From positions 3,906,001 through 3,970,000 of the forward strand of contig CP063848.1 in assembly GCA_015277795.1 (NCBI GenBank): 64,000 nucleotides of DNA, given 5' to 3'. A program made the translations under genes and the position numbers. Positions 32,284 through 40,665 of this stretch are shown here, piece after piece. The DNA is from Massilia sp. UMI-21. GTDB lineage: Bacteria; Pseudomonadota; Gammaproteobacteria; Burkholderiales; Burkholderiaceae_D. The notes under the pieces were generated by a model. It was not told the origin of the DNA. It saw nothing but the letters and a program-made list of their open reading frames with translations, and did no database searches. The number at the start of each line of letters is the position of its first letter. Positions within the stretch are counted from its first letter, which is position 1.

Positions 32284-33192
32284 CTAAATGGTACCGGGAC
32301 GCAGCGGCACGAAATGGCACGCTTCCAGCGTTTCGCTGGCCCATTCGCTCTTGCCGATGCGGGTAATGCGTTGCAGGTGCTGGACCTGGGCGCCGACCGG
32401 CGCGACGAGGTGCGCGCCGACGGCCAACTGTTCGAGCAGCGCACGCGGCACTTCGAGTCCCGCGGCTGCGAGGATGATGCCGTCGAAAGGCGCAACCTGC
32501 GGCAAGCCTAGCATACCATCGCCATATTGCAAACGCAGGTTCGAAATCCGCAGCGGCCGCAACTTGGTCTTGGCCAGCTCGTGCAGCGGCCTGATGCGCT
32601 CGATCGAATACACCTCGCGCGCCACGAAGGACAGCACCGCGGCCTGGTAGCCGCAGCCGGTGCCGATCTCGAGCACCCTGCCCAGCTGCCTGCCTTGCTG
32701 GGGCGAGGCGCGCGTGGCCTCGCGCATCGCCTCGATCATGCGCGCCACGATGTAGGGCTGCGAAATCGTCTGGTTGTGCCCGATCGGCAGCGAGGCATCG
32801 ATGTAGGCTTGCGCGGACAGGGCCGGTTCGATGAACAGGTGGCGCGGTACCGCTTCCATCGCGCTTAGCACGACGCCGTCCTTGACGCCCTGGCGCGCCA
32901 CGCGCGCCACCATGGCGCGCCGCAGCGCTTCCGATGCCATCAGCTCGGAACGCTGCGCGACCGGCGCGGAAGGCGTGTGGGCCTGGGCATAGCCGGGCGG
33001 ACGCGCCGACGGCGCCGTCGAGGCCGCTCCCGCGCGCGTCCCCGTTCCCACTGCGCTGCTGGCATTGCGGGTGGCGGTCTGCGGCGTCGCCACCGGCGAG
33101 GGCGCGACCGGCTTGCGGATGCCGCCGCCGGTCACGGAGGACAGCGGCAGCGGAAAGGTGCTGCGCTTGTCGGTGCTGCGCGTGTCGCTCAT
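32284..33192 (-). CDS. pcm: Protein-L-isoaspartate O-methyltransferase
   Basis: A 302-residue protein: a catalytic domain from about 85 on, and an extra N-terminal stretch of about 80 residues rich in Pro, Ala, Ser and Thr that the usual 210-residue enzyme lacks. The methyltransferase repairs isoaspartyl residues in aged proteins. Visible marks: [21 protein letters not shown], the SAM site [16 protein letters not shown], and [18 protein letters not shown]. The start ATG overlaps the surE stop (ATGA), so translation is coupled. A gap of 192 bp to nlpD holds nothing recognisable. Confidence 0.93.
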   Translation of the reverse strand: MSDTRSTDKRSTFPLPLSSVTGGGIRKPVAPSPVATPQTATRNASSAVGTGTRAGAASTAPSARPPGYAQAHTPSAPVAQRSELMASEALRRAMVARVARQGVKDGVVLSAMEAVPRHLFIEPALSAQAYIDASLPIGHNQTISQPYIVARMIEAMREATRASPQQGRQLGRVLEIGTGCGYQAAVLSFVAREVYSIERIRPLHELAKTKLRPLRISNLRLQYGDGMLGLPQVAPFDGIILAAAGLEVPRALLEQLAVGAHLVAPVGAQVQHLQRITRIGKSEWASETLEACHFVPLRPGTI

Positions 33193-33923
33193 ATGATTCC
33201 CCGCAGCAGTTCCAGCTGGGCCTTGTGGGTCAGGTCGATCTGCAGCGGCGTGATCGACACGCAGCCCTGTGCGGTGGTGTGGAAATCGGTACCCTCGCCG
33301 GCGTCGCGGCAGGCGCCGGGCGCCCCGATCCAGAAGATTTCGCGGCCGCGCGGATCCTGCGAACGGATCACCGGCTCGGCCTGGTGACGGCGGCCGAGGC
33401 GCGCGGGGGTCAGCGGGCCGATCTGCTCGTAAGGCAGGTTCGGGATGTTCACGTTGAACAGGAAGGGCAGTTCGAGCTTGTCGAAGCGGCGCTCGACGAT
33501 CTCGCGTGCGACCCGGGCGGCGGCGTCGACGTGGGCCCAGCCCGAGTGCACCTGCGAGAACGCGATCGCGGGGATACCAAACAGGTAGGCTTCGGTTGCG
33601 GCCGCCACGGTGCCGGAATACAGGGTATCGTCGCCCATGTTCTGGCCATTGTTGATGCCCGAGACGACCAGGTCGGGCGGGCTGTCCATCATCGCGGTCA
33701 GGGCGACGTGGACGCAATCGGTGGGGGTGCCATTGACAAAATGAAAACCGTTCGCCGCTTTCGTGACCGTCAGCGGACGGTCGAGCGACAGCGAATTCGA
33801 CGCACCCGAGCGATTGCTGTCGGGTGCGACCACCACGATGTCCGCAATCGCGGACAAGGCATCGGCCAGCGCACTGATACCAGGCGCCAGGTAGCCGTCA
33901 TCGTTACTGATAAGAATTCGCAT
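33189..33923 (-). CDS. surE: 5'/3'-nucleotidase SurE
   Basis: A 244-residue metal-dependent phosphatase for nucleoside monophosphates. The metal site is [12 protein letters not shown] (Asp8-Asp9 pair), with [21 protein letters not shown] and [22 protein letters not shown] as the other signature loops. Length is normal. It starts the surE-pcm-nlpD-rpoS-rlmD order typical of stress-survival loci; upstream lies the TIR/TPR cassette, which interrupts what would otherwise be a housekeeping block. Confidence 0.96.
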   Translation of the reverse strand: MRILISNDDGYLAPGISALADALSAIADIVVVAPDSNRSGASNSLSLDRPLTVTKAANGFHFVNGTPTDCVHVALTAMMDSPPDLVVSGINNGQNMGDDTLYSGTVAAATEAYLFGIPAIAFSQVHSGWAHVDAAARVAREIVERRFDKLELPFLFNVNIPNLPYEQIGPLTPARLGRRHQAEPVIRSQDPRGREIFWIGAPGACRDAGEGTDFHTTAQGCVSITPLQIDLTHKAQLELLRGII

Positions 33924-34037
33924 GTACGCGATTTTACCTGAAGCAACGGTCGCTTCGTTCGTCGACGCTGCCTTTTTGTTTCCTGACGGCGATTTTTTGT
34001 GGCGCCGGATCGCCCGCCCCAGCGCACCGTATTGTCG

Positions 34038-36218
34038 TTAACGCAAGCCCTGTGGATGGTCGGGTGCGCTCCGGAACAGCGCCCCCTCCAGAGACGAGAC
34101 CAGGCCCTTGTTGAAGGCCAGCGCCGCGTCCTTGTCCCCTTCCTGCAGGTAGACCTGCTCGATCATGGCCGTCACGCGCTTGCGTAGCGGAAGTGCCACA
34201 CTCGGCCACTGCACCGAATGCGCCAGGCTGTCGGCCAGCGCCCGCGCTTCGTGCTGGCTGTCCCGGTCGATCAGGTCTTTCAGCTGGGCGCACTTGTGCT
34301 GCAGGCTGTCGAATACCGGGTGCGCATCGGGGTGCGCATCCGGGTGCTCATCGGGGTGGGCAACGCCGGGCGTGCGCTCCGGCAGCAGGGTGTGCGCAGC
34401 GTGGATGATGCGTACCGCCGCCATGTCGCCCTGGGCGGCAAGGATCCTGGTCAGCGCCTCGCGCGCCTGCAGGGTCGGCACCGCGTAGCGGCCGTCCTGG
34501 CGTTCGCGTCCGCGCAGCACGGCCTCGAGCAGGCGTCGTGCATTGCCGAGGTCGCCCATCTTCCCGAGCAGCTGGGCCAGCCGCTGTCCGCAGCGCAGCG
34601 TGTTTTCGTGCTCGCCGCCCTGCAGCCGCCGGCGGCCGTCGAGCACGCGCTCGAACAGCACCCGTGCGCGCTCGTTCTCGTGCTGCTCGCGCAGGGTGAC
34701 GGCCAGGTCTTCGAGGCTGTCGAGCGTGGCCGGGTGGGCGTCGCCCCAGCGCCGCTCGCAGCTCGCCACCACCTGTTCGTGCAGGGCCAGCGCGCGTTCG
34801 CGCTCCCCGAGCCGGCCGAGCACGCGCGCCAGGCCCGAGCGGGCCGCCAGCGTTTCGGGATCTTCGGAATCGGTGCTGCGCGCGCACAGCCGGACCAGCT
34901 GTTCGTAGCTGCGGCGCGCCTCGTCCAGCCTGCCTCCCGTGAAGTGCAGCGCAGCCAGCGCGGCCAGGGCGGCGCGCGCCTCGGGGTGTTCCTCGCCCTG
35001 CACGGAACGGCGCAGCGCCAGGCTTTCGCCGAGCAGACCGGCCGCTTCGCGCTCGCGACCTTCTTTGTGGCAGAGCGTGGCGAGCCGCGCGAGCTGGCCG
35101 GCCAGCCGCGCGGTGGCCGCGGCGCCCTGCTCGGCGCGGGCGTGCGCGCTCGCCAGGCGCAGGCGCACCTCGGCCAGGGACTGCCATGGAAGACACCCAT
35201 GGAGGAACCACGACAGCAGGCAGCTCGCGGGGCGCGCCAGCGCACCGCGCGCGGCGCCGCCGCTGTCGTCGATGGCGACGGCCTCGCACAGCGGCAACTG
35301 GACTTCGTCGAACCAGCTTTCCAGGCCCAGCAGGCTGGTGCCGTAGGCGTCGCGCAGCAAGCCTTCGCTACGCGCCTGGTAGCCGGCCATGCCATGCGCC
35401 GGATCGCCGCGGCGCCAGCGCTGGCCCGGGTCGCTGCGTGCGCCGTCGGCGGCGCACGCCACCGGATACACCAGCAGCGGCCGCTGTTCGTCCTCGTGCG
35501 TGCAGCGGTACTCGATAGCGCGCCGCACCACGCCCTCGAACCCGTCCAGGCTGCCGGGGCTGGGGGTGAACAGGCCGACCAGGCGGTCGGGCACCAGCGT
35601 GGTGCAGACACTGACGCTCGACGAGCGTCCGGCGCTGGCGGCCACCAGCACGTGGCGGAAGTGGCGCGCCATACGGGCGGCGAACCGGCGCGGCAGCGCC
35701 GGACAGGCATCGAACAGGGCGTCCCAGTCGAGACGCCCGGCGCGCTCGACGTAGGCATCGTCGAAGCGGCCGGCACGCATCAAATAAAGCGGATAGCGGC
35801 CGTCGGCGCGCCGGATATGGGGGCGCCAGTCGACCGCATCGAGCAGCTCGTCCGCCAGGCCAGCGGCGGCATCGTCGCGGGTGAGGCGCCGCAGGCGCAG
35901 TTCGTCGCGCAGCGCCCCGATGTACTCCACCAGCCCGGGCGCCTTGCCCTGCTCGTTATAGTTCTCGCTCTCGCTCTCGTCCTCGTCCTGCAGCGTGCCG
36001 AAGTAGCCGTGCAGCGAGGGCGATTCGAGGTCCCAGTCGATGACCAGCACCGGCGCCTGGGCCGTGTCGGCGGCCAGCTGCAGCGCCATCGCGGCCAGCA
36101 GGCCGTTGCGGGCCGGGCCGCCTTCGTAGGCGTAAAACGTGCTCACCTGACCGGGACTGTCCAGCGGCAAGAGCGTACCGGAAAGCGCAGGTGAAAGCGA
36201 AAGACGATCCTGTTCCAT
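34038..36218 (-). CDS. KGGVGR-type P-loop protein with degenerate Walker A, fused to TPR repeats
   Basis: A 726-residue protein with two parts. Residues 1-370 follow the SIMIBI-like KGGVGR family: the P-loop strand reads STFYAYEGGPARNGLLAAM (26-44), where relatives have T-F-Y-S-Y-K-G-G-V-G-R, so both basic residues and the G-V-G-R core are lost (EGGPARN, 32-38). The Walker B-like strand VLVIDWDLESPSLHGYF (57-73) is kept, as are later features such as LYLMRAGRFDDAY and RLVGLFTPSPGSLDG. Residues about 375-620 are kinesin-light-chain-type TPRs (EEHPEARAALAALAAL, DAHPATLDSLEDLAVTL). An HPDA tandem repeat follows near 630. The ATG at 36218 has GAGGAG upstream and lies eight bases after the TIR gene stop. 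Likely a scaffold or sensor for the TIR protein; nucleotide hydrolysis is doubtful. Function is inference. Confidence 0.8.
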   Translation of the reverse strand: MEQDRLSLSPALSGTLLPLDSPGQVSTFYAYEGGPARNGLLAAMALQLAADTAQAPVLVIDWDLESPSLHGYFGTLQDEDESESENYNEQGKAPGLVEYIGALRDELRLRRLTRDDAAAGLADELLDAVDWRPHIRRADGRYPLYLMRAGRFDDAYVERAGRLDWDALFDACPALPRRFAARMARHFRHVLVAASAGRSSSVSVCTTLVPDRLVGLFTPSPGSLDGFEGVVRRAIEYRCTHEDEQRPLLVYPVACAADGARSDPGQRWRRGDPAHGMAGYQARSEGLLRDAYGTSLLGLESWFDEVQLPLCEAVAIDDSGGAARGALARPASCLLSWFLHGCLPWQSLAEVRLRLASAHARAEQGAAATARLAGQLARLATLCHKEGREREAAGLLGESLALRRSVQGEEHPEARAALAALAALHFTGGRLDEARRSYEQLVRLCARSTDSEDPETLAARSGLARVLGRLGERERALALHEQVVASCERRWGDAHPATLDSLEDLAVTLREQHENERARVLFERVLDGRRRLQGGEHENTLRCGQRLAQLLGKMGDLGNARRLLEAVLRGRERQDGRYAVPTLQAREALTRILAAQGDMAAVRIIHAAHTLLPERTPGVAHPDEHPDAHPDAHPVFDSLQHKCAQLKDLIDRDSQHEARALADSLAHSVQWPSVALPLRKRVTAMIEQVYLQEGDKDAALAFNKGLVSSLEGALFRSAPDHPQGLR
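34318..34359. repeat. 12-bp tandem repeat coding HPDA units
   Basis: Units GGGTGCGCATCG, GGGTGCGCATCC and GGGTGCTCATCG follow each other, then a partial unit. On the minus strand they encode repeated His-Pro-Asp-Ala/Glu inside the TPR protein, between the last TPR and the C-terminal helices. Probably length-variable by slippage. Confidence 0.8.
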
Positions 36219-36226
36219 ATGGCTCC

Positions 36227-36835
36227 TCATTTTTTCGGGAAGGTCAGGCTTGGCATCGCGCGCCATTCGGGTGGGACATCGGGAAGCTCGAATTGGTTGC
36301 AGTCATGGTTGGATGGCGTATGGATTTTTTGGCATTCGTAATGCTCGGCAATACGCCTGACCATCTTGTCGATGTCGGGGAGGAAGTCGGGATTCGACTT
36401 GAGGTCGGCGGTCGCCATCGTGAAATGCGAGAAGTCGACGTAGAACGTGCTGTCGGTAACCTGCGGCGGCAGCGATTCCGGATGCCGCGTCATGATGACC
36501 GGAATGATCAGGCGGCTCGGCAGCGGATACCAGGTGGCGCGCTCGCTTTCCAGCAGGCGCATGGCGGCGTACTCGCGCCGGGTGTAGGCGTGCGCCTCGT
36601 ATTTGGGCGTATAAATGAGGATCATGCACACGCTCTCGCACATCGCGCGCGCGATCTTGCGGTCGAGGTCGTCGCCACCGCCCAACTGTTCGGTGTCGAT
36701 GAATAGTTCGTCTTCGTTGTCGAAGTAGGGTTCGAGATAGCAGCGCAGCGCGTCGGCCAGGGCGTTCTTGAACCGGTTCATCAGTTCATGCCTGCCGTGC
36801 GCGTAGCTGAAGAAACATCCGTAACGGATCGCCAT
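36227..36835 (-). CDS. TIR-domain protein
   Basis: A 202-residue protein. The first 120 residues form a TIR domain: strand A YGCFFSYAHGRHELMNRF (5-22), the BB-loop region FIDTEQLGGGDDLDRKIARAM (45-65), strand D CMILIYTPKYEAHAYTRREYAAMRLLE (70-96). Glu88 in RREY sits where NADase TIRs place their catalytic Glu on helix C. The C-terminal 80 residues (from about 120) are not recognised. The start at 36835 is set by GGGGAGG six bases upstream. It is followed after eight bases by the degenerate P-loop/TPR gene, so the two form an operon. Bacterial TIRs of this kind cleave NAD+ or act as signalling adaptors; which applies here is open. Loosely resembles FxsC-type TIR-like proteins. Confidence 0.85.
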   Translation of the reverse strand: MAIRYGCFFSYAHGRHELMNRFKNALADALRCYLEPYFDNEDELFIDTEQLGGGDDLDRKIARAMCESVCMILIYTPKYEAHAYTRREYAAMRLLESERATWYPLPSRLIIPVIMTRHPESLPPQVTDSTFYVDFSHFTMATADLKSNPDFLPDIDKMVRRIAEHYECQKIHTPSNHDCNQFELPDVPPEWRAMPSLTFPKK

Positions 36836-37044
36836 GCTGCCCTCCCCAATCAATGTGCTCACCGGCGCTCACTGGCTCACTTAGCGACTCTAGCGCCGGC
36901 GACCCCGGCCATTTTGCGGGCGCACAAGCGAGTTGGCGGACTCGGCAGCATCGACGCTGAAGCTGCCCTGCCGCGGCTTCAGGCATAATTCCGCTGATTA
37001 AGAAGTCGCCACATCCGCGACATCAGCCACATCAAGGAGAGCAA

Positions 37045-38019
37045 ATGAAAGCCGTACGTTGCAAGGATTGGGGCCCGATCGACAGCCTGGTGATCGAAGA
37101 GCTGCCGGAACCGGTGCCGGGTGCGGGTGAAGTCCTGGTCGATGTGAAAGCGGCAGGCGTGAATTTCCCCGACGTGCTGACGGTGCAGGGCAAGTACCAG
37201 GTGCGACCGGAACTGCCTTTCACACCGGGAAATGAATTCGCCGGCAAGGTGTGCGCGGTGGGCGACGGTGTCAGCGGCTTCGCGCCGGGCCAGCCGGTGA
37301 TCGGCTTCACGCGCACCGGCGCCTTCGCCGAGCAGGCCGTGGCGCCGGCCGAGGCCTTGATGCCGATACCGCCGGGCATGGACTTCGACACCGCCGCCGC
37401 GATCACCCTCACCTACGGCACCTCGCACCATGCGGTGGTGGACCGCGCCGCCCTGCAGCCGGGCGAAACCATGCTGGTGCTGGGCGCGGCCGGCGGCGTC
37501 GGCCTGGCGGCGATCGAGATCGGCAAGGCCATCGGCGCGCGCGTGATCGCGGCGGCGTCGAGTGACGACAAGCTGGCGGTCTGCCGCGAACACGGCGCCG
37601 ATGTCCTGATCAACTACGAAAAGGAAGACCTGCGCGAGGCGCTCAAGGCCGCCACCGGCGGACGCGGACCGGACGTGATCTACGATCCGGTGGGCGGCCG
37701 CTACAGCGAGCCGGCGCTGCGCTCGATCGCGTGGCGCGGACGGCACCTGGTGGTGGGCTTCGCGGCCGGCGAGATTCCGAAGCTGCCCTGGAACCTGATG
37801 CTGCTGAAGGGCGCCTCGGTGATCGGCGTGTTCTGGGGCGAATTCGTGCGCAAGGAGCCCAAGGCAAACCTGGCGGCGATGCGCCAGATGCTGGGGTGGA
37901 TGGCGGAAGGGAAACTCAAGCCGCTGGTGTCCCGGCGCTACAGGCTCGACGAGACGGCGCAGGCGCTGAACGACATGGCGGCGCGCAAGGTCACGGGCAA
38001 GGTCGTGATCTGCCCGTAA
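37045..38019 (+). CDS. NADPH:quinone oxidoreductase (zinc-free MDR family)
   Basis: A 324-residue medium-chain dehydrogenase/reductase of the quinone oxidoreductase branch. The Rossmann motif is LVLGAAGGVGLAAIEIGKA (about 147-165); GVNFPDVLTVQGKYQ and PFTPGNEFAGKV are typical, and there are no structural-zinc Cys. It likely reduces quinones or enals with NADPH in the cytoplasm. AAGGAGAGCAA precedes the ATG. It diverges from the TIR cassette over a gap of about 210 bp. In related genomes this gene is often beside surE (from memory, unverified), which would mean the TIR cassette is an insertion. Confidence 0.9.
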   Translation: MKAVRCKDWGPIDSLVIEELPEPVPGAGEVLVDVKAAGVNFPDVLTVQGKYQVRPELPFTPGNEFAGKVCAVGDGVSGFAPGQPVIGFTRTGAFAEQAVAPAEALMPIPPGMDFDTAAAITLTYGTSHHAVVDRAALQPGETMLVLGAAGGVGLAAIEIGKAIGARVIAAASSDDKLAVCREHGADVLINYEKEDLREALKAATGGRGPDVIYDPVGGRYSEPALRSIAWRGRHLVVGFAAGEIPKLPWNLMLLKGASVIGVFWGEFVRKEPKANLAAMRQMLGWMAEGKLKPLVSRRYRLDETAQALNDMAARKVTGKVVICP

Positions 38020-38034
38020 CGTGTATCGGTTCGT

Positions 38035-38142
38035 GTAGGGTGGACGGCTATGCCGTCCGCGCGTCCAACACGTGCATGCAGGCCATGGAGCGGGCCGGGA
38101 TACGACATGTGAACGCGCGGTCGGCGGAGCCGACCGCCCTAC
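38035..38142. repeat. REPIN-like two-armed palindromic repeat, copy D
   Basis: Fills the convergent gap between the quinone oxidoreductase and dinG stops. Left arm GTAGGGTGGACGG-CTAT-GCCGTCC; right arm GGTCGGC-GGA-GCCGACCGCCCTAC. The arm stems differ from the other copies but are paired, so the hairpins are kept while sequence drifts. The dinG stop TAG (38139-38141) is inside it. Confidence 0.75.
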
Positions 38143-40229
38143 GCGTTCAGGTCCGCCGCTTCCGCCATGGTGCCCGGCTGGAAGAATTCGATCACTTCCG
38201 TCTGCACCCGCGTGCGCTTGAACGGCGGCAGGCTTTGCCAGATGCGGCGGCCATAGGGCTTGGTGATGATGCGCGGATCGCAGATCATCAGGACGCCGCG
38301 ATCGTCGACGTCGCGGATCAGGCGCCCCGCCCCCTGCTTGAGCGTGATGATCGCTTCCGGCAGCTGGTGGTGCATGAAGCCGTTCAAGCCCTGCTTTTCC
38401 ATCACCTCGATGCGGGCAGCCAGCACCGGGTCGTCCGGCGGCGCGAAGGGCAGCTTGTCGATGATGACCAGCGACAGCGCCTCGCCGCGCACGTCCACGC
38501 CTTCCCAGAAGCTCTGGCTGCCGACCAGCACGGCATTGCCGGCGTTGCGGAAGGAATCCAGCAATTCGGTGCGTCCGCGCTCGCCCTGCACGAACAGCGG
38601 GAAGTCCAGGCCGCGGGCGGCGAACTCCTCGCGCAGGCGCTCGGCCACCTTGTTGACCGCGCGGATGGTCGTGCACAGGAAGAAGGTGCGCCCGCCGGCC
38701 GCCTCGATCACCGGCAGCGCGGCGTCGACGCAGGCGTCGGTGTACTGGAAGGAATTCGGCTCCGGCAGCCCGGTGGGCACGTACAGGATGCCCTGCTCGC
38801 CGTAGTTGAAGGGACTGGGCCAGGTCATGGCCGGTTCGCCGCTCAGGCCCATCTGGTCGGAAAAGTGCTTGAAGTCGTTCTTCACCGCCAGGGTCGCCGA
38901 CGTGAAGATCCAGCTGCGCGGCGTGCCTTCGCGCTGACTGGAAAAGATCGGCGCGATCGACAGCGGTGTCTTGTGCAGCTGCAGCGAGGAGTTGAAGGCC
39001 TCGACCCACAGCACCGCCGCCTCGTCGCCCTGCACCGCCTTGCCTTTCCGGGTGTCCGGCTTCCAGGCGTCGAAGGAAGCGGCCAGCTCCTGCGCGCGGA
39101 TGCGGCAGGCTTCGACGGTCTCCGCGCGCGCGGCGTGCTCTTCCAGCACGGTGATCATGCCGGACAGCTCTTCCTTCAGCTTGTCGAGCGCCGGGAAGAA
39201 GGCTGACGTCGGCAGGATCTGCGGCAGCGACAGGCGGGTGCCGCCTTCGGGGAAGGTCAGGCGCAGGTCGCGCGCGGCCTTTTCGACCACGGTGACGACC
39301 TTGGCCCAGTCGGGGCCGCGCGCATGCGCCAGGCCTTCGGCCAGCACGTCGCGGCACAGTTCCAGCACCTGCGAGGTGGACACCGACTGGCCGAAGAACA
39401 GGGTGGCGGTGTCGGGCAGCTGGTGCGCCTCGTCGAAGATGATGGTGTTGGCCGAGGGCAGCAGTTCGGCCACGCCGGTATCCTTCAGCGCCACGTCGGC
39501 GAAGAACAGGTGGTGGTTGACCACCACCACATCGGCCTGTTGCGCCTCGCGGCGCGCCTTCATGACGAAGCAGTCCTGGTAGTACTGGCACTCGGCGCCC
39601 ATGCAGCTGTCGCGGGTGGAGGTGACCAGGTTCCAGACCGTGGCGGTTTCCGGCACCTTGGCCAGCTCGGCCTTGTCGCCCGAGTTGGTCATCTTGATGA
39701 AGCGCGAGATCTCGCGCAGGTGGCCGACATCGTCGCGCGAGGTCAGGCGCCCGTTGTTCAGCGTGCGTTCCAGGTGGAAGTGGCAAACGTAGTTCGAGCG
39801 TCCCTTGAGCAGGGCCACCGACACCGGTGCGCGCAGGGCGGCCCGGATGGTCGGGATGTCACGCAAGAACAATTGATCTTGCAAGTTCTTGGTGCCGGTC
39901 GAGATGATGGTCTTGCCGCCCCACAGCAGGGCGGGCACCAGGTAGGCGAAGGTCTTGCCGGTGCCGGTACCGGCCTCGGCCATCAGGACGCGCTGGTCGG
40001 CGATGGCGGTGGCGATGGCCTTGGCCATTTCTGTCTGCGACTGGCGCGGCTTGAAGGTGCCGACGGCGGGCGCGAGCGGGCCGCCCGGACCGAACAGGCG
40101 GTCGAGCTCTTCGTCGTATTTACCCGATGGGCGGGCGCTGTCCGGCAGCACGTCGCCCTGTGGCGAGGTGGCTGCCGGCGCCGCGGCGACACCGGAGTCC
40201 GCGGCAGCGGCGGGGAGATGATCGGTCAA
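38139..40229 (-). CDS. dinG: DinG/YoaA-type ATP-dependent DNA helicase
   Basis: A 696-residue XPD-like superfamily 2 helicase that unwinds 5' to 3'. Walker A is AEAGTGTGKTFAYL (about 80-93); the DEAH box is FDEAHQLPD. Four Cys set for a [4Fe-4S] cluster are seen: YVCHFH, DSCMG, AECQ, QDCF. Motif VI region reads QGAGRLIRDVDDRGV. The start is TTG at 40229, the first sensible start; the next ATG lies about 50 residues in and would cut conserved sequence. The last codons (LNA then TAG) are supplied by the edge of repeat copy D. Distinction between DinG and YoaA is uncertain. Confidence 0.88.
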   Translation of the reverse strand: MTDHLPAAAADSGVAAAPAATSPQGDVLPDSARPSGKYDEELDRLFGPGGPLAPAVGTFKPRQSQTEMAKAIATAIADQRVLMAEAGTGTGKTFAYLVPALLWGGKTIISTGTKNLQDQLFLRDIPTIRAALRAPVSVALLKGRSNYVCHFHLERTLNNGRLTSRDDVGHLREISRFIKMTNSGDKAELAKVPETATVWNLVTSTRDSCMGAECQYYQDCFVMKARREAQQADVVVVNHHLFFADVALKDTGVAELLPSANTIIFDEAHQLPDTATLFFGQSVSTSQVLELCRDVLAEGLAHARGPDWAKVVTVVEKAARDLRLTFPEGGTRLSLPQILPTSAFFPALDKLKEELSGMITVLEEHAARAETVEACRIRAQELAASFDAWKPDTRKGKAVQGDEAAVLWVEAFNSSLQLHKTPLSIAPIFSSQREGTPRSWIFTSATLAVKNDFKHFSDQMGLSGEPAMTWPSPFNYGEQGILYVPTGLPEPNSFQYTDACVDAALPVIEAAGGRTFFLCTTIRAVNKVAERLREEFAARGLDFPLFVQGERGRTELLDSFRNAGNAVLVGSQSFWEGVDVRGEALSLVIIDKLPFAPPDDPVLAARIEVMEKQGLNGFMHHQLPEAIITLKQGAGRLIRDVDDRGVLMICDPRIITKPYGRRIWQSLPPFKRTRVQTEVIEFFQPGTMAEAADLNA

Positions 40230-40268
40230 AGTAATCGTTTTGGGTAGCGCCAGGCACAGCGAACTGCG

Positions 40269-40469
40269 TCAGGCCGGAATATCGGGTACCAGCTGCATCT
40301 TCAGCAGCGTAATATGATCCTTGAGCTGCAGCTTACGCTTTTTCAAACGGCGCAGCTGGAGCTGGTCGGCATGGCCATCGGCGGCCAGCATCGAAATGAC
40401 GGCATCGAGGTCGCGGTGTTCCACGTCGAGTTCGATGATGCGGCGCTGGATGTCCTGGACGTCGGTCAT
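40269..40469 (-). CDS. DUF465 / YdcH-family small coiled-coil protein
   Basis: A 66-residue protein starting at the ATG at 40469. It consists of two helices with charged heptads (IQRRIIELDVEHRDLDAVISML and LQLRRLKKRKLQLKDHITLLK), the pattern of the DUF465/YdcH family. The first half carries the family's E-H-x-x-L-D-like stretch. Function unknown in the family. Longer in-frame sequence upstream to 40706 is not supported. It lies 39 bp upstream of dinG on the same strand and may be co-transcribed. Confidence 0.85.
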   Translation of the reverse strand: MTDVQDIQRRIIELDVEHRDLDAVISMLAADGHADQLQLRRLKKRKLQLKDHITLLKMQLVPDIPA

Positions 40470-40665
40470 GATGGGCTGTTCCAAACAGTTCTGTACAAGG
40501 CGTTGGTGGAGCTTGGGGCGATGGCGCCAGTGGCGGGCAGCGGCGCAGGCGGTACCGGGCGCTTGTGTTCGGCTTGCAACACCACGGCTTCTCGGTGCAT
40601 AGTTTAATCTACGCTGAGGTTGCCGCCAACAAAGATTGGCGCTGGCGCTACTGAAATAAAGGTTT

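Noticed and set aside
34038..36218. A standard MinD/ParA-type ATPase call for the TPR protein
   Set aside because: The Walker A Lys residues and core are missing, and the later part matches the KGGVGR family with TPRs, so an active ParA-like function is not supported.
36979..39786. A 935-residue minus-strand frame spanning dinG and the quinone oxidoreductase gene
   Set aside because: It overlaps dinG in another phase and the opposite strand of the oxidoreductase. Composition is that of a shadow frame.
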